The position numbers and the translations under genes were made by a program. 64,000 nt of DNA from RYN-230 sp963760405 (GTDB lineage: Bacteria > Actinomycetota > Actinomycetes > Streptosporangiales > Streptosporangiaceae), in NCBI GenBank assembly GCA_963760405.1, contig CAVXCV010000007.1:186001-250000 (forward strand), read 5' to 3'. The notes below the pieces were generated by a model that saw only the letters and a program-made list of their open reading frames with translations, did not search any database and was not told the origin of the DNA. Below, piece after piece: positions 7,833 to 20,108 of this stretch. The first letter of the stretch is position 1. Every line of letters begins with the position of its first letter.

Positions 7833-8629
7833 CGGGTATCAGACGGCGCAGGGCCGACCGGGCCCGGGCCCGGCGGCAGCGGGCCGGCCGGCTCGGTGTC
7901 CAGCAGCTCAGCCAGGTCCTTGACGACCACATCGGCGCCCGCCTCGCGGAGCGCGGCAGCCTGGCCGGCCCGGTCCACCCCCACCACCCAGCCGAAGTGG
8001 CCGGCCCGGGCGGCCGCCACTCCGGCCAGCGCGTCCTCGTACACGGCCCCCTCGGCAGGCGGTATGCCCAGGGCCCGGGCTCCGGCAAGGTAGCTGTCCG
8101 GCGCTGGCTTGCCGGCCAGCTTTTCCCGCTCCTCCACCTGGCCGTCTATCACCACGTCAAACTGATCAGCCAGGTCCGCGGCGGCGAGCACGTCCCTGGC
8201 ATTGGCGCTGGAGGACACCACAGCGGGGCGCAGGCCGGCCTGGCGGACGGCGCGCAAGTAGCGGACGGAGCCCGGATAGGCGGCTACCCCCTGGGCCATC
8301 TTGCACTGCACGATCTCGTTCTTCTGCTTGCTCAGCCCGGCTATGGTCGGCGCGCCCGGTGGGTCGTCCGCGCTGCCTTCCGGCAACTGGATGCCACGTG
8401 CCTGGAGGAAGGCCCGTGTCCCGTCGGCCCTCGGCTTCCCGTCCACGTAGGTGTCGTAGTCGGCCACGGCATCGAACGGCACCATCGGCTGGCCGGCCTG
8501 ATCGGCGCGCCGCTGGAGGAAATCGTCGAACATCTGCTTCCAGGCGGCCGCGTGCACGACAGCGGTCTGGGTCAGGACCCCATCCATGTCGAACAAGCAG
8601 CCACGGATGTAATCCGGGATACCGAGCAT
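7829..8629 (-). CDS. HAD-superfamily beta-phosphoglucomutase-like protein
   Basis: A 266-aa HAD protein with motif I FDMDGVLTQT, the cap domain, motif II SSSANARDVL, motif III lysine in KPAPDSY and motif IV YEDALAGVAAA. The layout is that of beta-phosphoglucomutase, which would convert beta-glucose 1-phosphate released by the adjacent GH65 enzyme to glucose 6-phosphate. A trehalose-phosphatase role is the alternative, since some actinobacterial HAD-GH65 proteins were named that way. The ATG is 29 bp from a DevR-type box. The gene leads a two-gene operon. Confidence 0.85.
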   Translation of the reverse strand: MLGIPDYIRGCLFDMDGVLTQTAVVHAAAWKQMFDDFLQRRADQAGQPMVPFDAVADYDTYVDGKPRADGTRAFLQARGIQLPEGSADDPPGAPTIAGLSKQKNEIVQCKMAQGVAAYPGSVRYLRAVRQAGLRPAVVSSSANARDVLAAADLADQFDVVIDGQVEEREKLAGKPAPDSYLAGARALGIPPAEGAVYEDALAGVAAARAGHFGWVVGVDRAGQAAALREAGADVVVKDLAELLDTEPAGPLPPGPGPVGPAPSDTR

Positions 8630-8657
8630 TCCACCACCCTACGAGCGGCATCGGACT

Positions 8658-8671
8658 GGGACCAATGGCCC
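8658..8671. promoter_or_regulatory. DevR/DosR-type box between HAD-GH65 operon and hydrogenase-protease gene
   Basis: GGGAC-CAAT-GGCCC, flanked by CT and TG, 29 bp upstream of the HAD start on the minus strand and 208 bp upstream of the protease gene on the plus strand. One perfect half-site and one GGCCC half. No convincing partner palindrome 22 bp away. Confidence 0.5.
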
Positions 8672-8675
8672 TGCC

Positions 8676-8882
8676 GTGCGGACAGGCCAGGCACCGATGC
8701 TGGACCAGGGCCCGGGAACTCCCGGTCAGCGCTGGCCGGCGAGGAGGGGCGGCGTGCAGAGTACCCACATGCCAGCGGAGCTGGCGAGAGACGTGGTGGT
8801 GGCCGCGGCCACCCCACCGCGCCGTCCCGTGGCTGAGGTGCCGCGGACCGCCGCCCCGGACCTGGCCATGGCGAGCCGGTGA
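8676..8882 (+). CDS. possible small ORF of unknown function
   Basis: A 68-codon GTG-initiated frame that overlaps the start of the hydrogenase-protease gene by 4 bp, a spacing typical of coupled genes. The product is Pro/Arg/Ala-rich with no recognised domain. It has no good ribosome-binding site and could simply be leader sequence. An internal ATG at 8769 would give a shorter product. Included because the overlap is gene-like; low confidence. Confidence 0.2.
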   Translation: MRTGQAPMLDQGPGTPGQRWPARRGGVQSTHMPAELARDVVVAAATPPRRPVAEVPRTAAPDLAMASR

Positions 8883-9397
8883 TGACTTCCGGGCGCATTG
8901 TGGTGATCGGCACCGGAAACGAGTTCCGGCGGGACGACGGAGCCGGGCCGGCCGTGCTCGAACGGCTCCGCGGCCGACTGCCAGCGGAGGTGGAGCTGCT
9001 GGTCAGTGACGGTAATCCAGCCGACCTGATCGAAGCCTGGACGGGGGCCAGGCTGGCCATCGTGGTGGACGCGGCGCGCGCCGAGCCGGCGGTCCCGGGG
9101 CGCCTGCACCGGCTGGTCGTTGACCCCAGCATGGCCGGCCTGCCCGGCCCCGCCAGCTCGCACGGGCTGGGCCTACGCGACGCGGTTAGCCTGGGCGTCA
9201 TCCTCGGCCGGATGCCGGGCACGCTGATCGTGCACGCGGTCGAGGCCGCCGACATGGGGCTGGGCGCCGGGCTGACCCCGGCGGTGGCCCGATCGCTGGA
9301 GGCGGCCGCCCGCGCCGTGCTCCGGGACATCCGCGGCACGGCGGCCGCCGGCCGCCGCGATCAGCGCGCCGATCAGGATCAGCCCGACCCCGGGTAG
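8879..9397 (+). CDS. hydrogenase maturation protease (HyaD/HycI family)
   Basis: A 172-aa protein with the family signature at the N-terminus (VVIGTGNEFRRDDGAGPAVLERL), DAARAE in the middle and the SSHGLGLRDAV and VHAVEAADMGLG segments. These endopeptidases clip the C-terminus of the [NiFe]-hydrogenase large subunit after nickel insertion. No hydrogenase structural genes are present here, so the target is encoded elsewhere or this is an orphan. GTG 8879 or ATG 8882 may start the protein. Sharing a box with the HAD-GH65 operon suggests low-oxygen expression, in line with DevR-controlled hydrogenases known in other actinobacteria. Confidence 0.85.
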   Translation: MMTSGRIVVIGTGNEFRRDDGAGPAVLERLRGRLPAEVELLVSDGNPADLIEAWTGARLAIVVDAARAEPAVPGRLHRLVVDPSMAGLPGPASSHGLGLRDAVSLGVILGRMPGTLIVHAVEAADMGLGAGLTPAVARSLEAAARAVLRDIRGTAAAGRRDQRADQDQPDPG

Positions 9398-9427
9398 CTG
9401 CCCGGGCCACGCCGTAGCCTGGCCTGC

Positions 9428-9907
9428 ATGAGTGAACCCCTGGCCATCCCGGCCATCCCGGCCTCGGCCGGGGCGCTGATCTACGATCGCCGCAGGCGGC
9501 TGCTCATCCTGAAGCCGACGTACAAGTCCGGCTGGACCATCCCGGGCGGGATCATGGAAGCCGACGGCGAGACACCCTGGGATGCCTGCCGCCGCGAGGT
9601 GCGCGAGGAGTGCGGGCTGGACCTCACCCAGGCCCGGCTGGCCTGCGTGGACTTCCGCCTTCCCCGGCCCGGCAAGCCGGGCGGCATGCGCTTCCTGTTC
9701 GACTGCGGCACGGCCAGCGACGAGCAGCTGGCCGGGATCGTGCTGCAGGCCGCGGAGATCTCCGAGTACCGCCTGGCCCGGCCGGCCGCTGCCCTGGAGC
9801 TGCTGCGGCCGCCCATCCGGCGCCGGGTGCGGGCGGCCCGGAAGGCCCGCGGAACCTGCTACCTGGAGAACGGCCGCCGCGTGCCCGCCGTCCAGCCGCG
9901 GCACTGA
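9428..9907 (+). CDS. Nudix hydrolase
   Basis: A 159-aa single-domain protein with a complete Nudix box beginning GGIMEADGETPWDACRREVR and ending EECGL (about residues 40-64), providing the metal-binding glutamates. Substrate is not predictable. It begins 30 bp after the hydrogenase-protease gene, in the same direction, and could be in the same transcript. It converges on the double-USP gene 13 bp further on. Confidence 0.9.
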   Translation: MSEPLAIPAIPASAGALIYDRRRRLLILKPTYKSGWTIPGGIMEADGETPWDACRREVREECGLDLTQARLACVDFRLPRPGKPGGMRFLFDCGTASDEQLAGIVLQAAEISEYRLARPAAALELLRPPIRRRVRAARKARGTCYLENGRRVPAVQPRH

Positions 9908-9920
9908 TCACTGCCCCGGG

Positions 9921-10769
9921 TCAGTCGCCGGGAACGCAGACCACGGGCCCGTGCGCATGGCTCAGCACCGAGTGGGTGACCGAGCCGACCCCCGGGGGCT
10001 GCGGCCCGGCCGCCCCATGCCGGCCGAGCACCACCAGGTCAGCCCGGGCCGACGCGCCCGCCAGCACCCGCCCAGGGTGGGCGTGTACCACTTCCCCGGA
10101 CGCTTCGACCTCCGGGTACTTTTCCCGCCAGCTGGCCAGCAGTGCCTCCAGCTGGGCGGCGTCCTCCGCGGACTCATCCGGCGGCCCGGCCGGAAGCCCG
10201 GGGATGGACCAGGCCCAGGCATGCACGGCCAGCAGCCGGGCCCGGCGCAGCGCGGCCTCTTCGAAGGCGAAGCTGAGGGCGGCCGTGGATTGCCGCGGAT
10301 CCTGGATGCCGACCACGATCTGCCGGTGCGCCGCCATGGTCTCCTCACGTACCACCACCACGGGACAGGGCGCGTGCGTGGCCGCGTACCGGCTCACCGA
10401 GCCGAGGATCATGGCGGTGAACCCGCCCGCCCCACGGGAGCCGACCACCACCATGGACGCGTCTGCCGCGCTGCCCACCAGCGTCTCGGCTGGCGGCCCG
10501 GACAGCAGCTGGGTCAGCACGGGCAGGCCCGGAGCCTGCGCCGCTGCCTCCTGCGCGGCCGCGGCGAGCGTGTGCTGCATCGACTGCTCGATCAGGCCCG
10601 CGACACTTTCCCTGGTGGCCGGGTCCGGGCTCATCCGTGGCGGCAGCGCGGGCACGGCCACGATCCGCAGCTCCGCCTGGCGCAGCGCGGCCTCCCGGGC
10701 CGCCCACGCCACCGCGCGCAGTGACTCGGCTGAGCCGTCCGCGCCTGCGACAATCGGCCTACCTGTCAT
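9921..10769 (-). CDS. tandem-domain universal stress protein
   Basis: A 282-aa protein with two UspA domains. Domain 1 (RPIVAGADGSAES to CPVVVV) has the intact loop GSRGAGGFTAMILGSVS. Domain 2 (RQIVVGIQDPRQS to GPVVCVP) has GRHGAAGPQPPGVGSVT, a looser fit. The frame is open far upstream, but ATG at 10769 is chosen because GGAGG lies just before it and the USP fold begins there. Two-domain USPs of this size match the mycobacterial DosR-regulon type. A pair of DevR-type boxes lies 105-140 bp upstream. Confidence 0.92.
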   Translation of the reverse strand: MTGRPIVAGADGSAESLRAVAWAAREAALRQAELRIVAVPALPPRMSPDPATRESVAGLIEQSMQHTLAAAAQEAAAQAPGLPVLTQLLSGPPAETLVGSAADASMVVVGSRGAGGFTAMILGSVSRYAATHAPCPVVVVREETMAAHRQIVVGIQDPRQSTAALSFAFEEAALRRARLLAVHAWAWSIPGLPAGPPDESAEDAAQLEALLASWREKYPEVEASGEVVHAHPGRVLAGASARADLVVLGRHGAAGPQPPGVGSVTHSVLSHAHGPVVCVPGD

Positions 10770-10873
10770 CTCAGACCTCCTCGCTGGCGCCGGCGTGGCC
10801 GGAGCCACCTCACCCACTGTCCAGCCTGGTACCGGCGCCGCAGCGGCACCACGGCTGTTAGCCGGGGAGCCGC

Positions 10874-10909
10874 GGGACCTGGGTCCCCCGGCTCCGGGCC
10901 TTTCGGCCC
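10874..10909. promoter_or_regulatory. paired DevR/DosR-type boxes upstream of double-domain usp
   Basis: GGGAC-CTGG-GTCCC (10874-10887), with perfect half-sites, and GGGCC-TTTC-GGCCC (10896-10909); centres exactly 22 bp apart. They lie in the 503-bp space between divergent usp genes (10770-11272), which also holds the pair at 11176 and the 26-bp repeat but no gene. Confidence 0.7.
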
Positions 10910-11119
10910 TGCCGGGGGGCCAGCGGCAGGGCCGACAGTGGTGCATGTGACACCCGCTGTGCGGGATCGGCCTGGTGGCAGGCCTGTCGGGGAAGCGGAG
11001 AGGGACAGGATGGCCCGAGTCCGGGCCACAAGACCCACCGTCGCCAGGACGGGAGATCCGGCCCCGGCGCCACCGCCGATCCACGCATAGCGGGTGCCGC
11101 CGTGTCCAGGGGTAGCCGC

Positions 11120-11171
11120 GCTGCGCCGGGTGGCCCATAGCGCTTGCTGCGCCGGGTGGCCCATAGCGCTT
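11120..11171. repeat. 26-bp direct repeat, 2 units
   Basis: Two perfect adjacent copies of a 26-bp unit that begins gctgcgccgggtggcccata and ends gcgctt. It abuts the paired boxes of the usp-nifJ operon, immediately upstream of them. Confidence 0.85.
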
Positions 11172-11175
11172 ACGG

Positions 11176-11211
11176 TGGACCGGAAGTCCCCGTCGCCGGG
11201 CCCTTCGGCCC
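11176..11211. promoter_or_regulatory. paired DevR/DosR-type boxes upstream of usp-nifJ operon
   Basis: GGAC-CGGAA-GTCC (about 11177-11189) and GGGCC-CTTC-GGCCC (11198-11211); centres about 21.5 bp apart. The proximal box ends 62 bp before the usp start codon at 11273. Confidence 0.6.
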
Positions 11212-11272
11212 TGCCCGGCCCGAACCCTGCGGTGTGTGCTGAGATCAGGTGCTCCGCACCCGAGGAGGCGAC

Positions 11273-11758
11273 ATGAACAAGACGATTCTGCTGGCTGTGG
11301 ACGCGGCCCGGCATGTCAGCGCCGCAGCAGAGATGGCCCGTGACTTCAGCCGGGACAGCGGCGACAAGGTCGTGGTGCTGCACGTGCACGAGTTCGCGGT
11401 CGGCCGGTTCGGCCGGATCCGGGTGGACTGCGCGGACGGCGAAGGCGAGCGGCTGGTCAGGGACATTGCCAGCTCGCTGCGCAACGCCGGGATCAGCGCG
11501 AAGACCGAGATCAGGGAGGCCAACTTCGGGCACGTGGCGCGGGTGATCCTGGACGCCGCCGATGAGCATGACGTACGGATGATCGTGGTCGGCTCGCGGG
11601 GCCGGACAGACCTGCCGTACCTGCCCCTCGGCAGCGTGTCACACCGGCTGCTGCACGGCGCTCACCGGCCAGTGCTGATCGTGCCCCGGCCGATTCAGGA
11701 CGCCGTGGCCGAGGACACGGCCCAGCTGGCGCCGGAAACCACGGTCACGGTCGGATGA
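11273..11758 (+). CDS. universal stress protein, first gene of the nifJ operon
   Basis: A 161-aa USP. ATG 11273 follows GAGGAGG by 5 bases; an in-frame TTG/GTG region upstream is not needed. It starts NKTILLAVDAARHVS, where the usual DGS is replaced by DAA, and has the complete nucleotide loop GSRGRTDLPYLPLGSVS. The acidic/polar tail is short. It overlaps the next gene by 4 bp (ATGA), so it is co-translated with the electron-transfer genes. That linkage is unusual and suggests a role tied to pyruvate:ferredoxin metabolism or its regulation by nucleotide level. Confidence 0.9.
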   Translation: MNKTILLAVDAARHVSAAAEMARDFSRDSGDKVVVLHVHEFAVGRFGRIRVDCADGEGERLVRDIASSLRNAGISAKTEIREANFGHVARVILDAADEHDVRMIVVGSRGRTDLPYLPLGSVSHRLLHGAHRPVLIVPRPIQDAVAEDTAQLAPETTVTVG

Positions 11759-13406
11759 GCGGCCACGGAGCCCGCCCCGGCCTGGGGCGCGACATCACGC
11801 CCCTGCCCGATTTGCTGCACGGCTCGGCCCGGGCCGGGCCGGTGCGCACCCGCAGGCCGGTGTACCTCGACCTGCTGCCGCCGTGCAACGCTGGCTGCCC
11901 GGCCGGGGAGAACATCCAGGCCTGGCTGGCGGACATCCAGGCGGGCCTGCCCGAGCAGGCCTGGCGCCAGCTGGTCGCGGACAACCCGCTGCCCGCCATC
12001 CATGGCCGGGTCTGCTACCACCCGTGCGAATCAGTGTGCAACCGGGCCGAGCTGGACAGCGCCGTGTCCATCCACGGGGTCGAACGCTACCTGGGTGACC
12101 TGGCGCTGGAACGGGGCTGGGCGCTGGACCGCCCAGCTGCGGCCACCGGCCAGCGCGTGCTGGTGATCGGGGCCGGGCCAAGCGGGCTGTCCGCCGCTTA
12201 CCACCTGGCCCGCCGCGGCCACCAGGTGGAGATCCGGGACGCCAGCCCGGAGCCGGGCGGGATGATGCGTTACGGGATCCCCGCCTACCGCCTCCCGCGC
12301 GACGTGCTGGCTGGCGAGATTGCCCGGATCGAGGCGCTCGGGGTGACAATCAGCTGCGGGCACCGGGTGACCGACCTGGCGGCGGAGCGCCGGGACGGGA
12401 ACTTCGACGCGGTGTTCGTAGCGGTCGGCGCGCACCTGTCCAAGCACGTGGACATCCCGGCCCGGGACGCCAGCAGGATCGTGGACGCGGTCTCGTTCCT
12501 GCGGGAGGTGGCCTCCGGCGGGCGGCCGGTGCTCGGCCGCCGGGTCGCGGTGTACGGCGGCGGCAACACCGCGATGGATGCGGCCCGGGTGGCCCGGCGG
12601 CTCGGCGCGGATGAAGCCATGATCGTCTACCGGCGGACCAGGGCCCAGATGCCCGCACACGAGGATGAAGCCCAGGACGCCGAGCGCGAAGGCGTGCGGA
12701 TCAACTGGCTGCACACCATCACCGCCTTTGACGGGCCGGAGATGACGGTCGAGGTCATGGAACTCGACGAGTCAGGCTTCCCGCAGCCCACCGGGCGGCT
12801 GGAGCAACTGGCCGCGGACACGCTGATCCTCGCGGTCGGCCAGGATGCCGATACCGGATTCCTGCGCCAGGTGCCGGAGGTGGAGTTCCAGCGGGACGGC
12901 ACGGTGGTGGTGTCGCCGTCGATGATGACCGGCTGCCCGGGCGTGTTCGCGGGCGGGGACATGGTGCCCGCGGAGCGGACCGTGACGGTCGGGGTGGGGC
13001 ACGGCAAGAAAGCCGCCCGGTTCATCGACAGCTACCTGCGCGGCGAAGAGGCCATGCGGCCGGCCAAGCACCAGACCGCCGAGTTCGGCCTGCTGCACCC
13101 GTGGTACTTCGCCGATGCCGGGCAGCGGCAGCAGCCCGAGCGCGAGCCGGCCGGCCGGGTCGGCGACTTCGCCGAAGTGGTCGGCGGCCTCACCGCGGAG
13201 CAGGCCGGCTACGAGGCGGGCCGCTGCCTGTCCTGCGGGAACTGCTTCGAATGTGACGGCTGCCTGGGCGCCTGCCCGGAGGATGCCGTAATCAAGCTGG
13301 GGCCGGGGAACCGGTACCGGTTCGACTACGACCAGTGCACCGGCTGCGGTACCTGTGCCGATCAGTGCCCGGTGCACGCTATCGAGATGATCGGGGAGAC
13401 CAGCTG

Positions 13407-13407
<1 letters not shown>
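11755..13407 (+). CDS. GltD-like NAD(P)H-dependent FAD oxidoreductase with C-terminal 2x[4Fe-4S] ferredoxin domain
   Basis: A 550-aa protein. The N-terminal Fe-S helical domain resembles glutamate synthase small subunit (PPCNAGCPAGENIQAWL, CYHPCESVCNR). Next is an FAD site (VLVIGAGPSGLSAAYHLA, GGMMRYGIPAYRLP), then a pyridine-nucleotide site (VAVYGGGNTAMDAARVARRLG). The C-terminal ferredoxin module has CLSCGNCFECDGCLGACP and CTGCGTCADQCP. It is not glutamate synthase, as there is no large subunit nearby. Position between usp and nifJ with 1-4 bp overlaps implies it moves electrons between ferredoxin reduced by the pyruvate oxidoreductase and NAD(P)(H). Direction of flow is inferred. Confidence 0.85.
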
Positions 13408-17042
<3,635 letters not shown>

Positions 17043-17046
<4 letters not shown>

Positions 17047-18047
17047 TAGACCTATCAACCCGCTACCTGGGCTTGCCGCTACGCAACCCGCTGGTCGCGT
17101 CGGCGTCACCGCTGGCCAACACGCCCGATGGGGTCCGCTCCCTGGCCGACGCCGGGGTGGCCGCGGTCGTGCTCCCGTCGCTGTTCGAAGAGGAACTGCG
17201 GCGTGAGGCGGGCCGTAACGCGGCGCTGACCGACGCCGGGACGGAAAGCTTCGCGGAGTCACTGTCCTACTTCCCTGACGTGGCCGACGCCGAGCCGGGC
17301 CCGCGCCGCTACCTGAGCCTGCTGGAGCGGGCCGTGGCCGCGGTCGATATCCCGGTCATCGCCAGCCTCAACGGGGTCACCACCGGGGGCTGGACGGACT
17401 ACGCGAGCGCGCTGCAGGACGCGGGCGCGGCCGCGATCGAGCTGAATATCTATCAACTGCCGAGTGATCCGCTGATCTCCGGCCGGGACGTGGAGCAGCG
17501 GCACGTGGAGGTGCTGACCACGGTCAAGGCCGTGGTCAGCGTGCCGGTCGCGGTCAAGCTGAGCCCGTACTTCAGCTCGGCGGGGGAGATCGCGCTGCGG
17601 CTGGACCAGATCGGCGCCGATGGCCTGGTGCTGTTCAACCGCTTCCTGCAGCCGGACATCGACCCGGAGAAGCTCACCGTGAGCGGCGGGTTCGGGCTGT
17701 CCCGGCCGGTCGATGGACGGCTTCCGCGGGCCTGGATCGCCCGGCTGGCGGGCAGGGTCAGCGCCTCGCTCGCGGGCAGCACCGGGGTGGAAGACGCCGC
17801 TGACGTGGCCGCTTACCTGCTGGCCGGGGCGGACGTGGTGATGACCACCTCAGCGTTGCTGCGGCATGGGCCCAAGCACGCGACCGTGCTGCTGGATGGG
17901 CTGGCCGAGTGGATGCAGCGGAAGGGCTTCACCTGCCTGGCCGACGTGCGCGGCAAGCTGGCCGTGCCCGCCGACGCGGCCGGGTACGAGCGGGCCGGCT
18001 ACGTGGCCGCGCTGCGCTCCGCCAATCTCGGCACGGGCCCCTGGTGA
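17043..18047 (+). CDS. dihydroorotate dehydrogenase-like protein
   Basis: A 334-aa TIM-barrel flavoprotein. GTG 17043 overlaps the nifJ stop by 4 bp. N-terminal LPLRNPLVASASPL and later VAVKLSPYFSSAGEIA, DGLVLFNRF and SLAGSTGVEDAADVAAYLLAGADVV match the PyrD FMN-binding barrel. Proteins of this sort regularly follow nifJ in bacterial genomes and are annotated PyrD-like; a true pyrimidine role is unlikely in this setting, and it may use ferredoxin or flavin electrons on another substrate. It is the last gene of the four-gene operon. Confidence 0.85.
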
Positions 18048-18055
18048 GCACCGGG

Positions 18056-18240
18056 CCTGCTCACCACGGGGCCGCGGGGCCTGCTGACCACGGGGCCTGC
18101 TGACCACGGGGCCTGCTGACCACGGGGCCTGCTGACCACGGGGCCTGCTGACCACGGGGCCTGCTCACCACGGGGCCTGCTGACCACGGGGCCTGCTGAC
18201 CACGGAGCCTGCTGACCACGGGGCTGCTGACCACGGGAGC
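18056..18240. repeat. 17-bp tandem repeat array, about 10 units
   Basis: Head-to-tail copies of ggggcctgctgaccacg with few substitutions (one unit has ctcacc, one has gagcc, one lacks a base). It starts immediately after the operon stop codon and ends about 45 bp before the convergent usp stop. Period 17 shifts frame with each unit, so it is non-coding. Confidence 0.95.
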
Positions 18241-18284
18241 CGCGAGCCGCACCCAGCAGCCACGGAGAGTGCGGCCCGCGCGTC

Positions 18285-18725
18285 TTAGCCCGTGCCGACC
18301 GTCATGCCCAGGCCGCTGCCCTGGTCAGCACAGATGATCATGCGGCAGGAGGCCCGGCTCAGGCAGGCCTGCACCACGCTGCCGCCGAGTGGGTTCCCGG
18401 CCTCGGAATGCGCCCGGGCGCCGATGACGAGCAGCCGGGCACCCTCCGCGTAGGCCACGATGGCCTGGGCCGGGCAGCCATGCTCGATCTCGTAGCGCAC
18501 CGGCACGCCGGAGCCAGCCGGGCAGACCATGTCCATGGCCGTGGCGAGCATGCGCAGGCCCTGCGCGTACGGGCCGGGGCCGGGGTCGCCATCGATCACG
18601 TAGAGGACATCCAGCGTGGCGTCCCGGCGCTGGGCCTCGGCGACCGCCCGCCGCAGCGCGGCGATCGAGTTCGGCGAGCCGTCCACGCCGGCCACGACCC
18701 GGTCCGTGTCCACGGGAGTGTTCAT
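18285..18725 (-). CDS. universal stress protein
   Basis: A 146-aa USP. ATG 18725 has GGAGGAG-type ribosome site 5-6 bases upstream, although the frame is open further. It begins DRVVAGVDGSPNSIAALRRAV. The nucleotide loop is degenerate (GARAHSEAGNPLGGSVVQ, second Gly replaced by Ala), so ATP binding is uncertain. It ends with a non-standard Gly-rich tail (SGLGMTVGTG). Paired DevR-type boxes with a perfect GGGAC-CTTC-GTCCC lie 55-90 bp upstream, the best box in the window. Confidence 0.88.
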   Translation of the reverse strand: MNTPVDTDRVVAGVDGSPNSIAALRRAVAEAQRRDATLDVLYVIDGDPGPGPYAQGLRMLATAMDMVCPAGSGVPVRYEIEHGCPAQAIVAYAEGARLLVIGARAHSEAGNPLGGSVVQACLSRASCRMIICADQGSGLGMTVGTG

Positions 18726-18779
18726 GTCGCTCCTCCTGCCGCCTGGTTCCAGCCTTCCGGCTGGGCAGCCCTGCGGCAG

Positions 18780-18815
18780 GGGGCGCAGGCCCCCGGGACC
18801 GGGGACCTTCGTCCC
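18780..18815. promoter_or_regulatory. paired DevR/DosR-type boxes upstream of usp
   Basis: GGGGC-GCAG-GCCCC (18780-18793) and GGGAC-CTTC-GTCCC (18802-18815, extended to CGGGGAC/GTCCCCG); centres 22 bp apart. Strongest site seen: perfect half-sites on both boxes. Confidence 0.75.
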
Positions 18816-18820
18816 CGCCC

Positions 18821-18876
18821 GTGGTGGAGGTCCCGTGGTGGAGGTCCCGTGGTGGAGGTCCCGTGGTGGAGGTCCC
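18821..18876. repeat. 14-bp tandem repeat, 4 units
   Basis: Four perfect copies of gtggtggaggtccc, lying between the DevR-type boxes of the usp promoter and the stop codon of the next minus-strand gene (18890). Confidence 0.95.
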
Positions 18877-18889
18877 GTGGCGTGGAGGT

Positions 18890-20092
18890 TCAGGCCAGGA
18901 GGGACTGGCGGTGCGCCCAGGCGAGCCGGAGCAGCGCGGCCCCGGCTGGCTGCATCGGCTCGGCGCCCCCGGCGAACCGGTCGATGCTGGTGGCGGTGAA
19001 CGGGATCCACGCTGACCCGTCGTCGGTGAACATCCAGCCCTCGGCGTTGCCGCGGACCAGGCCGCGGAACACCTGGTCGAACACCCCGGCATCAAAAACC
19101 GCCACCGCCAGGATGTCGGCGGCCAGGGTGAGCGGGTCCACCCCCAGCCCCAGGCAGCTGACCCGGAGCGTGCCCGCCTGCCGCGCGGTAGCCAGCTGCT
19201 GGTACAGCGGCCAGTGCTGGTAGTCGAGCATGCCGTCCTGGGTCGGGTAGTCCTCGGACCCGCCGAGCAGTTCCTCACTGAACTCCCGGATCATGCAGTG
19301 CCACAGGCTGAGATCGTGCTGCTCGGCCGCGGGCGAGTCGGTGACCGGCTGGAAGATCCCGGTGGGCAGCACCTGGTAGACACCGCCCGCGTGGTTCACC
19401 TTGGCCGGGTCGCGCCAGTGCAGGATGAACGATGCGGCGCCAGCCGCGTCGTGGCGCAGGGTCAGCACGGCGACGGCGGCGATGGCGGCCCGGCGATCCA
19501 GCGCGCACGGGTCGCCGACCGCGGCGCGCAACGGCAGCCCGGCCAGGCTGAGCGCACCGGACCCGGCTGGACCGGACACAGCTGGACCGGACACAGCTGG
19601 ACCGGACACGGCCGGACCGGACACAGCGGCCCAGGCGGCGGCCAGCTCGTGCGCGACCGCGTGGCCGAGGTTGACCGCGTCGAAGTACCTGGTCCGGCCC
19701 AGCTCCAGCCGGGCCGCGCCGGGCTGGGCCGTGCCCCCCATCCGGGCCGCCAGCAGCCGGTAACAGCGGCGGTTCTCGAACAGGGCGGGCCGGTCCAGGG
19801 CCGCGATCGCGTCCGCGTACGACGGGTAACGCGCTCCGGGCGCCCGCTCCGGCAGCACGTGCGCGGCAGCCGGCCCGGTACCAGCCAGCGCCGGGGCGGG
19901 CGGATCCGGATCCCAGCCGAGCACCACCTCGTCCAGGTCCACCGGCCGCGCGGGCAGCCACTCCGGCCGGGCCAGCAGCTCCGTGCCAGCCACCCGGGGC
20001 AGCTCCGGGTACAGCCCGGCGGCCACGGCCGCCAGCGCGGGCAGGCGGGTGCTGAGCAGCTGCCGGGTCTGCCGCCAGCGCTCCGGTGTCAT
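18890..20092 (-). CDS. hypothetical protein with possible Nudix-like C-terminal segment
   Basis: A 400-aa protein I do not recognise. The N-terminus (about 1-120) is Pro/Ala-rich and helical. The middle includes a low-complexity run AVSGPAVSGPAVSGPAVSGP encoded by a 15-bp tandem repeat (about 19558-19625). The C-terminal half has NHAGGVYQVLPTGIFQP and REFSEELLG, which recalls the REx2EE core of a Nudix box and similar segments in some actinobacterial HTH proteins, but the glycine lead and spacing are not convincing. No signal peptide or membrane helix. It reads out of the intergenic end of the MmcQ/YjbR gene, 17 bp downstream of its stop. Confidence 0.6.
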   Translation of the reverse strand: MTPERWRQTRQLLSTRLPALAAVAAGLYPELPRVAGTELLARPEWLPARPVDLDEVVLGWDPDPPAPALAGTGPAAAHVLPERAPGARYPSYADAIAALDRPALFENRRCYRLLAARMGGTAQPGAARLELGRTRYFDAVNLGHAVAHELAAAWAAVSGPAVSGPAVSGPAVSGPAGSGALSLAGLPLRAAVGDPCALDRRAAIAAVAVLTLRHDAAGAASFILHWRDPAKVNHAGGVYQVLPTGIFQPVTDSPAAEQHDLSLWHCMIREFSEELLGGSEDYPTQDGMLDYQHWPLYQQLATARQAGTLRVSCLGLGVDPLTLAADILAVAVFDAGVFDQVFRGLVRGNAEGWMFTDDGSAWIPFTATSIDRFAGGAEPMQPAGAALLRLAWAHRQSLLA

Positions 20093-20108
20093 GCCAGGCC
20101 AGACCGGG

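Noticed and set aside
18056..18240. 17-bp array considered as a CRISPR
   Set aside because: Units are directly adjacent with no spacers and no cas genes nearby.
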